DNA from: Frankiales bacterium
GTDB lineage: Bacteria; Actinomycetota; Actinomycetes; Mycobacteriales; SCTD01
DNA length: 5,364 bases
Reading direction: 5' to 3'
Assembly: GCA_004299215.1 (NCBI GenBank)
Contig: SCTD01000378.1
Location: 1-5,364, forward strand
Shown one piece after another: positions 1 through 5,364 of the stretch. The position numbers and the translations under genes are program-made. Position 1 is the stretch's first letter. The number at the start of each line of letters is the position of its first letter. The notes under the pieces are model-generated. The model was given only the letters and a program-made list of their open reading frames with translations, did no database searches and was not told where the DNA came from.

Positions 1-709
1 CGTCGCGGGTGTCGTCGTCACCCAGCAGGTGAGCAGCCGGTCCGTGGGCACGGTGCAGGCGCTGCACGACCCGGCGCCGATCGAGGACGGCTGGGGCCCG
101 ACCTACGTCGACGACCAGGGCCGCCCGGCGCGCTGGGACCCGTGCCAGCCGATCCGCTACGTCGTGCAGGCCGGCTGGATCCCGCACGCGGGGTGGCGTG
201 ACCTGGACGAGGCGCTGCGCCGGCTGACCGCGGCCAGCGGGCTGCGCTTCCTGAGCGAGGGGGAGACCGACGAGCTGCCGTCGCTGGACCGCCCGGCCTA
301 CCAGCCCGAGCGGTACGGCGAGCGCTGGGCGCCCGTGCTCATCGGGTGGGTGCCCGGGGAGAGCACGGACCTCGGCCTCGGCGACGGGGTGCAGGGCGTG
401 AGCATGGCCGTCGCCGTGCCCGGCCGGAAGGGGCCGCACCTGGTCAGCGCGCAGGTCGCCCTGGATGCGTCGCGCCGCCTCGCTGCGGGCTTCGGCCCGG
501 GCACGACGGACGGCGAGGTGCTGCTGCACGAGCTCGCGCACGCGGTCGGGCTCGGACACGTGCTGGACCCGACGCAGGTGATGTACCCGCAGGCCACCAA
601 CAGCGAGTCGGAGTTCGGCGCCGGCGACCGGGCCGGGCTGGCGGCGCTCGGTGCGTCGGCCGGCTGCCACCCCGCCCCGACGGCGGGTCCCCTGGTCATC
701 GAGCCCTGA
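1..709 (+). CDS. Matrixin-like secreted zinc metalloprotease, 5' end outside window
   Basis: Probable extracellular zinc endopeptidase of the metzincin clan; its substrate cannot be told. Numbering from the GTG at base 29, the zinc motif HELAHAVGLGH lies at residues 167-177, giving ligands H167, H171 and H177 and catalytic E168. It is followed by the Met-turn QVMYP with M185. An N-terminal block around RWDPCQPIRYVV (residues 35-46) resembles bacterial matrixin-like proteins. The only two cysteines, C39 and C213, flank the domain and could form a disulfide, which fits export. The frame stays open to the left edge (first full codon at base 2). The residues before the GTG read VAGVVVTQQ, like the end of a hydrophobic signal or membrane segment, and no clear Shine-Dalgarno precedes the GTG. 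I therefore infer that the true start is upstream and the gene is cut by the window, not broken. It stops 46 bases before the mutase gene and is probably a separate unit. The family call is firm; secretion is inferred. Confidence 0.85.
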   Translation, partial: VAGVVVTQQVSSRSVGTVQALHDPAPIEDGWGPTYVDDQGRPARWDPCQPIRYVVQAGWIPHAGWRDLDEALRRLTAASGLRFLSEGETDELPSLDRPAYQPERYGERWAPVLIGWVPGESTDLGLGDGVQGVSMAVAVPGRKGPHLVSAQVALDASRRLAAGFGPGTTDGEVLLHELAHAVGLGHVLDPTQVMYPQATNSESEFGAGDRAGLAALGASAGCHPAPTAGPLVIEP

Positions 710-745
710 TACGGCGTGGCGCGGGTCACCTGAGGCCCCGCCGTA
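710..745. terminator. GC-rich inverted repeat after the protease stop codon (terminator or operator)
   Basis: TACGGCG (710-716) pairs perfectly with CGCCGTA (739-745). After one mismatch, GGC (718-720) pairs with GCC (735-737), leaving a loop of about 14 bases. The left arm begins directly after the stop codon of the protease gene, which suits a transcription terminator. There is no T-run, but actinobacterial terminators often lack one. The right arm overlaps the first two bases of the proposed -10 element of the mutase gene, so a repressor operator is an equally possible reading. In GC-rich DNA a stem like this can also arise by chance. Confidence 0.4.
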
Positions 746-755
746 CCATCCCTGC
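744..755 (+). promoter_or_regulatory. Putative -10 element for leaderless transcription of the mutase gene
   Basis: TACCAT at 744-749 matches the actinobacterial -10 pattern TANNNT, and only six bases separate it from the ATG at 756. That spacing would put the transcription start at or next to the A of the start codon, giving an mRNA with no leader. This agrees with the lack of a Shine-Dalgarno sequence in the 15 bases before the ATG. No good -35 hexamer is visible at the usual spacing (GGGTCA at 723-728 is weak and too close). The hexamer is short, so this remains inference. Confidence 0.45.
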
Positions 756-2762
756 ATGAGCGAGCAGGAGCGCCCGACGCGCGACAAGCCCTGGGTGATG
801 CGGACGTACGCAGGGCACTCCACGCCCAAGGACAGCAACGCGCTCTACCGGCGCAACCTCGAGAAGGGGCAGACCGGGCTCTCGGTCGCCTTCGACCTGC
901 CGACCCAGACCGGCTACGACCCGGACGACGAGCTCTCGCGCGGCGAGGTGGGCAAGGTCGGCGTGCCCGTCACGCACATGGGCGACATGCGGGCGCTGTT
1001 CGACAGCATCCCGCTCGCCGAGATGAACACCTCGATGACCATCAACGCCACGGCGATGTGGCTGCTGGCCCTGTATCAGGCCGTCGCGGAGGAGCAGGGG
1101 GCGGACCCGAAGCAGCTGTCGGGGACGACGCAGAACGACATCATCAAGGAGTACCTCTCCCGAGGGACCTACGTCTTCCCGCCCGGGCCGTCGCTCCGGC
1201 TGATCACCGACATGGTGGCCTACACCGTCAGCGAGATCCCGAAGTGGAACCCGACCAACATCTGCAGCTACCACCTGCAGGAGGCCGGCGCGACCCCGGT
1301 GCAGGAGATCGCCTACTCGCTCTGCACCGCCGTCGCGGTGCTCGACGCGGTGAAGGCCGCCGGCCAGGTTCCCGAGGAGCGCTTCGGCGAGGTCTGCGCG
1401 CGCATCTCCTTCTTCGTCAACGCCGGCGTCCGCTTCGTGGAGGAGATGTGCAAGATGCGCGCCTTCACCCAGCTCTGGGACGAGCTGCTGCTGGAGCGCT
1501 ACTCCGTGCAGGACCCCAAGCACCGCCGCTTCCGCTACGGCGTGCAGGTCAACTCCCTCGGCCTGACCGAGGCGCAGCCGGAGAACAACGTCCAGCGGAT
1601 CGTGCTCGAGATGCTCGGCGTGACGCTGTCGAAGGACGCCCGCGCGCGCGCCGTGCAGCTGCCGGCGTGGAACGAGGCGCTCGGCCTGCCGCGGCCCTGG
1701 GACCAGCAGTGGTCGCTGCGCCTGCAGCAGGTGCTCGCGTTCGAGACCGACCTGCTGGAGTACGACGACCTGTTCACCGGCTCGGTGGTCGTCGAGGCCA
1801 AGGTTGCGCAGCTCAAGCAGGAGGTGCGCGAGGAGATCGACCGCGTGCAGGCGATGGGCGGCGCGGTCGCGGCGGTCGAGTCCGGCTACATGAAGAGCGC
1901 GCTGGTGGGCTCGCACGCCGAGCGCCGGCGCCGGATCGAGGCCGGCGAGGACATCGTCGTGGGCGTCAACAAGTTCACGACCACGGAGCCCTCGCCGCTC
2001 ACCGCTGACATCGACAACGCCATCATGACGGTCGACCCCGAGGTCGAGCAGCAGGCGATCGACGCGGTCCGCACGTGGCGGGCCGAGCGCGACGCCGCTG
2101 CCGTCGACGAGGCGCTGCGCGGGCTGCGTGACGCGGCCAAGACCGACGCCAACCTGATGACCGCCACCGTCGCCTGCGCGAAAGCCGGTGTCACGACGGG
2201 GGAGTGGGCCGGAGCGCTGCGCGAGGTGTTCGGTGAGTACCGCGCGCCGACGGGCGTGGCGGGCGCTGTCGCGGCGGGCGAGGCGGGAACGGCCATCGCG
2301 GCAGTCCGGGATGCCGTCACGCTCACCGGCGACGAGCTGGGCGTGCGGCTGCGCTTCCTCGTCGGCAAGCCGGGTCTCGACGGGCACAGCAACGGCGCGG
2401 AGCAGATCGCCGTACGCGCCCGTGACTGCGGCTTCGAGGTCGTCTACCAGGGCATCCGGCTGACGGCGGCGCAGATCGTGGCGGCCGCCGTCGAGGAGGA
2501 CGTGCACGTCATCGGGCTCTCGATCCTGTCCGGCTCGCACATGGAGGCGGTGCCGGCGGTGCTCAGGGGGCTGCAGGACGCGGGGATCGGCGAGGTGCCG
2601 GTGGTCGTCGGCGGCATCATCCCGGACGGTGACGCCCGCAGGCTGAAGGAGCTGGGCGTCGCGGCCGTCTTCACGCCGAAGGACTTCGAGCTGACCGACA
2701 TCATGCGCACGGTCGTCGACGTGATCCGTGACGCCAACGGCCTGGACCCGTTGGAGCGCTGA
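756..2762 (+). CDS. meaA: Ethylmalonyl-CoA mutase, coenzyme B12-dependent (MeaA type)
   Basis: Adenosylcobalamin-dependent carbon-skeleton mutase of 668 residues, cytoplasmic, predicted to convert (2R)-ethylmalonyl-CoA to (2S)-methylsuccinyl-CoA in the ethylmalonyl-CoA pathway. Residues about 10-500 form the TIM-barrel substrate domain; about 530-668 form the B12-binding domain. The B12 signature is complete: D542-x-H544-x-x-G547 (H544 is the lower cobalt ligand), S589-x-L591 and G619-G620. Compared with methylmalonyl-CoA mutase, Y18, R136 and H173 match its active-site Tyr89, Arg207 and His244; R136 and H173 are 37 residues apart, as there. RTYAGHST and FDLPTQTGYDPD are MeaA-like, where methylmalonyl-CoA mutase has RxYAGFST and FDLATHRGYD, so I favour ethylmalonyl-CoA; substrate is inferred from similarity. 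The ATG at 756 is chosen because conserved sequence begins there; the in-frame GTG at 651 would add 35 non-conserved residues overlapping the protease gene. It appears intact and monocistronic. Confidence 0.93.
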   Translation: MSEQERPTRDKPWVMRTYAGHSTPKDSNALYRRNLEKGQTGLSVAFDLPTQTGYDPDDELSRGEVGKVGVPVTHMGDMRALFDSIPLAEMNTSMTINATAMWLLALYQAVAEEQGADPKQLSGTTQNDIIKEYLSRGTYVFPPGPSLRLITDMVAYTVSEIPKWNPTNICSYHLQEAGATPVQEIAYSLCTAVAVLDAVKAAGQVPEERFGEVCARISFFVNAGVRFVEEMCKMRAFTQLWDELLLERYSVQDPKHRRFRYGVQVNSLGLTEAQPENNVQRIVLEMLGVTLSKDARARAVQLPAWNEALGLPRPWDQQWSLRLQQVLAFETDLLEYDDLFTGSVVVEAKVAQLKQEVREEIDRVQAMGGAVAAVESGYMKSALVGSHAERRRRIEAGEDIVVGVNKFTTTEPSPLTADIDNAIMTVDPEVEQQAIDAVRTWRAERDAAAVDEALRGLRDAAKTDANLMTATVACAKAGVTTGEWAGALREVFGEYRAPTGVAGAVAAGEAGTAIAAVRDAVTLTGDELGVRLRFLVGKPGLDGHSNGAEQIAVRARDCGFEVVYQGIRLTAAQIVAAAVEEDVHVIGLSILSGSHMEAVPAVLRGLQDAGIGEVPVVVGGIIPDGDARRLKELGVAAVFTPKDFELTDIMRTVVDVIRDANGLDPLER

Positions 2763-2779
2763 CCCGGAGGCTGCAGAAT
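2751..2779 (+). promoter_or_regulatory. Weak sigma-A-like promoter candidate before moxR
   Basis: TTGGAG (2751-2756) and CAGAAT (2774-2779) are separated by 17 bases, the usual spacing for a housekeeping promoter. The -35 half lies inside the last codons of the mutase gene. Both boxes are imperfect. This is the best promoter candidate I can see for the three-gene cassette, which otherwise would have to be read through from the mutase gene across a 73-base gap. Confidence 0.25.
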
Positions 2780-2785
2780 CGGGCG

Positions 2786-2813
2786 AGGGGTGCCGATGGA
2801 CACCAGGACCCCT
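2786..2813. repeat. Short inverted repeat in the moxR leader
   Basis: AGGGGT (2786-2791) and ACCCCT (2808-2813) are perfect 6-base arms around a 16-base centre. They lie between the candidate -10 element and the ribosome binding site of moxR. It could be a small mRNA hairpin or a protein-binding site, but the arms are short enough to be chance. Confidence 0.25.
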
Positions 2814-2825
2814 GCCCCGGAGCAC

Positions 2826-2830
2826 TGGAG
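2826..2830 (+). promoter_or_regulatory. Ribosome binding site fixing the GTG start of moxR
   Basis: TGGAG, containing the Shine-Dalgarno core GGAG at 2827-2830, sits five bases before the GTG at 2836. This supports that GTG over in-frame upstream positions, which would run back into the mutase gene. The ATG at 2796 and the GTG at 2790 are in another frame. Confidence 0.6.
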
Positions 2831-2835
2831 CGCTC

Positions 2836-3813
2836 GTGAGCCTCGCCGCCGTCCCTGCCTCGCCGGTGCCGCCGCGCGCTGACGCGGCCGCCGTGGCCGC
2901 GCGCCTCGTCGGCGGCGTCGAGCAGGTCGTCCACGGCCGCCGCGCCCAGGTGGAGCTGGTCGTCTGCGCCGTGCTCGCCGGCGGGCACGTGCTCATCGAG
3001 GACGTGCCGGGCAGCGGCAAGACCACGCTCGCCCGTGCGGTGGCTGCCTGCCTCGGCGGGGAGTTCCGCCGCATCCAGGGCACCGCGGACCTGCTGCCTG
3101 CGGACATCACCGGCAGCGGCGTCTGGGAGCCGGAGCGTCGCGCGTTCGCCTTCGTGCCCGGTCCGGTCTTCGGTCACGTCGTGCTCGTCGACGAGCTCAA
3201 CCGCACCCCGCCGCGCACCCAGTCCGCCTTCCTCGAGGCGATGGACGAGGGCGCCGTCACCGTCGACGGGGTGCGGCACGAGCTGCCGCAACCGTTCGTC
3301 GTGCTGGCCACGCAGAACCCGCTGGAGCAGTACGGCACCTACCCGCTGCCGGAGGCCCAGCTCGACCGCTTCGCCGTCACGCTCACGCTCGGGCCGAACG
3401 ACCCCGCCACCGAGCGGCGGGTCGTGCGCGAGCAGCTCGAGCGCGCCACCGTCGACGACCTGGAGCCGGTCACCACCCCGGCGGAGCTGGTCGCGGTGCG
3501 CCGTGAGGTGCGCCGCACCCACGTCGCGGACGCGGTGCTCGACCACGCCGTGCGCGTCGTCGAGGCCACCCGCAACCACCCGGCCGTGGTGCTCGGCGCG
3601 AGCACCCGCGCCGCGCTGACGCTGGCTCACGTCGCCCAGGCGCGAGCGCTCCTGGGCGGACGTGGGCACGTCTCGCCCGACGACGTGAAGGCGCTGGCTC
3701 CTGCCGTGCTGGGGCACCGGCTCGTGCTGCGCGACGGCTCGGGCGGGCTCGCTCGTGGCCAGCGCGTCGTGACCGAGCTGCTCGGGCAGGTGCCCGTCCC
3801 GCTGGCGACATGA
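2836..3813 (+). CDS. MoxR-family AAA+ ATPase
   Basis: AAA+ ATPase of the MoxR family, 325 residues, close to the usual family size. Visible motifs, numbered from the GTG: Walker A DVPGSGKTT at 56-64 (K62 for phosphate binding), Walker B VLVDE at 116-120 (D119, E120), sensor 1 N161 in ATQNP, the family signature EQYGTYPLPEAQLDRF ending at F179 with R178 as a likely arginine-finger position, and sensor 2 R258 in GASTRA. The C-terminal part (about 200-325) is the helical lid. No membrane segment is present, so it should be cytoplasmic. MoxR proteins are regarded as chaperone-like ATPases that mature or remodel partner proteins. Here the likely partners are the next two membrane proteins: the stop codon overlaps the next start as ATGA, so the genes are translationally coupled. 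All ATPase residues are present and it should be active; the client is inferred from context only. Confidence 0.92.
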   Translation: MSLAAVPASPVPPRADAAAVAARLVGGVEQVVHGRRAQVELVVCAVLAGGHVLIEDVPGSGKTTLARAVAACLGGEFRRIQGTADLLPADITGSGVWEPERRAFAFVPGPVFGHVVLVDELNRTPPRTQSAFLEAMDEGAVTVDGVRHELPQPFVVLATQNPLEQYGTYPLPEAQLDRFAVTLTLGPNDPATERRVVREQLERATVDDLEPVTTPAELVAVRREVRRTHVADAVLDHAVRVVEATRNHPAVVLGASTRAALTLAHVAQARALLGGRGHVSPDDVKALAPAVLGHRLVLRDGSGGLARGQRVVTELLGQVPVPLAT

Positions 3814-4814
3814 GGCCCACGGCGGGCGCCGGGCTCGCGCTCGTCGGTGCTGCGGTGCTGCACCAGCTCGCCCGGCTCACCGGCGGCGGCTGGCTGGCCC
3901 TCGGCAGCGGCGCGCTGCTCGCGCTCCCGATCGCCGCGCTCCTGCTGCGCCCGCGGCTCGACGGGATCCAGGTCGTCGCGGCGCCGGTGCACCTGCGCCG
4001 GGGCGGCGTCGGCGAGCAGGCGGTCACCGTCCGGAACGCCGGCCGCCGGCCGAGCCCTCCGCTTCGGCTGACGGACGACACGCCGGGGCTCGAGCCCACG
4101 GTCGTCGCCGTGCCTGCCCTGGCGCCGGGTGCGTCGGTGTCCGCGGTGCTCGTGCGCGTGGCGGTCGCGCGCGGCTGGTCGTCGGAGGCGGACGTCGTGC
4201 TGGAGAGCAGCGCGCCCTTCGGCCTGGTGCGCGTGCGCCGGTCCTTTCGCGTGGCCGGCCCGTTCGTCGTGGCACCCGCTCCCGCGGGAGCGCCCGTCGT
4301 GCAGGCCGCCGGAGAGGGGGCGGGCGACACCAGCAGCGCCGTCGCGGGTCACGGGACCGAGGTGCTGGGGCTGCGCCCCTACCGGCCCGGGGACAGCGCG
4401 ACTGCCGTGCACGCCCGGGCGAGCGCCCGGCAGGGGCGCCCGGTCGTCCTCGAGCGCGAGCGGGAGACCGGCGCCGCCGTGGTCGTCCTGTGCGCGCAGC
4501 GCGGCAGCGGCCCCGGGTGGGAGGCGCTCGTCGAGCGCAGCTGCGCTCTCGCCGAGACCGCGGTCCGGGAGGGCCGGCCGCCGCGGCTGCTCGCCACCGG
4601 CCTGACCGCGCCGGTGCGCCCGTCCGCGGCCGCTGTCCTCGACTGGCACGCGGCGCTCGACGGGGCGCAGCCGGTGGACGCCCGCACGCAGGCCGAGGCG
4701 GTCCGGGCCGCAGCGCACGGCGGCTCCGTGGTCGTGCTGGGCGCCGCGGCGGGCGACTTGGGCGCGGCGTGTGCCACGGCCGGTGCCCGGCTCGTCGTGC
4801 TGGGTCCGGCATGA
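3810..4814 (+). CDS. Membrane-anchored DUF58 domain protein
   Basis: Protein of 334 residues and unknown biochemical role, typically encoded next to MoxR ATPases. Two hydrophobic segments at about 5-21 and 27-46 form an N-terminal membrane hairpin. A beta-rich region follows (about 50-165), then the DUF58 core. Its signature is recognisable at 188-213: LRPYRPGDS, then VHARASARQGRPVV and a charged ERERE stretch. The family pattern is roughly RxYxPGDxxRxIxWxxSAR. Here PGD and SAR are kept, but the usual Trp is A202 and the usual Arg before it is T198. The C-terminal part (about 214-334) resembles the von Willebrand A-like half of such proteins, though I see no complete metal-binding motif. The start overlaps the moxR stop (ATGA), and the end overlaps the next start in the same way, so all three genes are probably coupled. 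The DUF58 assignment is good; function is not known. Confidence 0.85.
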   Translation: MRPTAGAGLALVGAAVLHQLARLTGGGWLALGSGALLALPIAALLLRPRLDGIQVVAAPVHLRRGGVGEQAVTVRNAGRRPSPPLRLTDDTPGLEPTVVAVPALAPGASVSAVLVRVAVARGWSSEADVVLESSAPFGLVRVRRSFRVAGPFVVAPAPAGAPVVQAAGEGAGDTSSAVAGHGTEVLGLRPYRPGDSATAVHARASARQGRPVVLERERETGAAVVVLCAQRGSGPGWEALVERSCALAETAVREGRPPRLLATGLTAPVRPSAAAVLDWHAALDGAQPVDARTQAEAVRAAAHGGSVVVLGAAAGDLGAACATAGARLVVLGPA

Positions 4815-5364
4815 CCGGGCTGCGGATCGCGACGCTCGTGGCGGTCCTCACCGGGCAGGTCGCCAGCGCGGTGGCGGGGGTGCTGTCCGTCCCCGTGCTG
4901 CTCGTCGCCGTGGTCGTCACGGCTGCCGGCGCGGCCGTCTCGGCGCGACCACGTGGTGTCGAGGCGGTGCGCCGCGCCGCGACGCTCGCGGTGGGGCTGC
5001 TGGCCCTCGCCGTGCTGCCCCGGGTCACCGCCGGGGAGGGGCTGCGCGAGGTGCTCGGCCCGCTGCTGGTGGGTGTCGTCGCGGTCCAGGCGTGGACCTG
5101 GCACGCCCGGTCGGACCTCCGGACCGGGGTGGTCGCCGCCTGCGGACTGCTCGTGCTGGGAGCGTCGTACGCCCCGGACGTGCTGGTCGGTCTCCCCTTG
5201 CTGGTCGGCTGGGGTGCGGCGCTCGCGGCGCTGGTGCTCGCGGTCCGTGAGCGGTCCGCCGAGGGCGCCGACGTGGTGCTCCGGGCGGTCAGCCCGCGGG
5301 CGCCCCTGGCGCTGGGGGCGGCCTTCGCGGCGCTGCTCGGGCTGGTCGCCTTCCTGCTGGTCCC
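4811..5364 (+). CDS. N-terminal membrane region of a TgpA-like (DUF3488/transglutaminase) protein, cut by window end
   Basis: An open frame of 184 codons from the ATG at 4811 runs without a stop to the right edge. The start overlaps the stop of the DUF58 gene as ATGA. The visible protein is almost wholly hydrophobic, with about seven likely membrane segments near residues 6-23, 27-45, 56-70, 80-95, 104-121, 124-145 and 166-184. Short charged or arginine-containing turns separate several of them (RPRGVEAVRR at 46-55, RERS at 146-149). The stretch QAWTWHARSDLRTGV (93-107) followed by a helix resembles the DUF3488 region of TgpA-like proteins. Those proteins carry an extracytoplasmic transglutaminase-like Cys-His-Asp domain after the membrane part, and they commonly follow MoxR and DUF58 genes. 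The catalytic domain, if present, lies outside the window, so enzymatic identity is inferred from gene order and topology. Another polytopic membrane protein is possible. Confidence 0.72.
   Translation, partial: MTGLRIATLVAVLTGQVASAVAGVLSVPVLLVAVVVTAAGAAVSARPRGVEAVRRAATLAVGLLALAVLPRVTAGEGLREVLGPLLVGVVAVQAWTWHARSDLRTGVVAACGLLVLGASYAPDVLVGLPLLVGWGAALAALVLAVRERSAEGADVVLRAVSPRAPLALGAAFAALLGLVAFLLV

Noticed and set aside
651..755. An N-terminal extension of the mutase from the GTG at 651
   Set aside because: The added residues are Pro/Arg-rich, lie partly over the protease gene and do not resemble the family; conserved sequence starts just after the ATG at 756.
2752..2834. The 9-base direct repeat TGGAGCGCT as a possible attachment site or mobile-element footprint
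   Set aside because: The copies are short and only 74 bases apart, there is no recombinase or transposase nearby, and the sequence contains a ribosome binding site core and common GC-rich words; chance is the simplest explanation.
726..3110. A very long open frame on the minus strand, antisense to the mutase gene and the start of moxR
   Set aside because: Its translation is rich in Arg, Ala, His and Asp with no recognisable domain. Long antisense frames are expected in GC-rich coding DNA, and the plus-strand genes there are clearly real.
2701..5104. Several long minus-strand frames under moxR, the DUF58 gene and the TgpA-like gene
   Set aside because: They are low-complexity Arg/Ala/Pro/Gly-rich shadow translations with no motif or credible start, lying opposite well-supported genes.
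4771..5250. A plus-strand frame across the DUF58/TgpA junction
   Set aside because: It is made of Arg, Gly and Ala repeats and would overlap both neighbours; the frame starting at 4811 gives a coherent polytopic membrane protein instead.

Overview
This is a very GC-rich window. Codons end almost always in G or C, a GTG start is used, and consecutive genes overlap as ATGA. Both the composition and the gene content point to a chromosomal segment of a high-GC actinomycete; the sequence does not identify a genus. All genes are on the + strand and tightly packed. I see no tRNA, rRNA, CRISPR array, insertion sequence, phage gene or composition break.

Layout. (1) Bases 1-709: the 3' part of a secreted, matrixin-like zinc metalloprotease (metzincin zinc motif plus Met-turn); its start lies before the window. 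(2) Bases 710-755: a 46-base gap with a GC-rich inverted repeat and a -10-like TACCAT placed so that the next gene could be transcribed leaderless. (3) Bases 756-2762: a complete coenzyme-B12-dependent acyl-CoA mutase of the MeaA type, called ethylmalonyl-CoA mutase, with its B12 domain fused at the C-terminus. (4) Bases 2763-2835: a 73-base gap with a weak promoter-like element, a small inverted repeat and a good ribosome binding site. (5) Bases 2836 to the window end: three genes in translationally coupled order, namely a MoxR-family AAA+ ATPase, a membrane-anchored DUF58 protein, and the N-terminal multi-pass membrane part of a TgpA-like (DUF3488/transglutaminase) protein that is cut by the window end.

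How the genes work together. The mutase belongs to the ethylmalonyl-CoA pathway of acetyl-CoA assimilation, or to supply of C4/C5 acyl-CoA units. Its usual pathway partners (ccr, mcd, mcl) are not in view. The last three genes form the widespread MoxR-DUF58-transglutaminase cassette. In it the MoxR ATPase is thought to act as a chaperone-like factor on the DUF58 and transglutaminase membrane proteins at the cell envelope; the exact role is not settled for the family. The protease, the mutase and the cassette look like three separate transcription units that happen to be neighbours.

I found no convincing undescribed system. The points most worth a second look are the leaderless start with overlapping hairpin before the mutase, the degenerate DUF58 signature motif, and the unannotated open reading frame running off the right edge.
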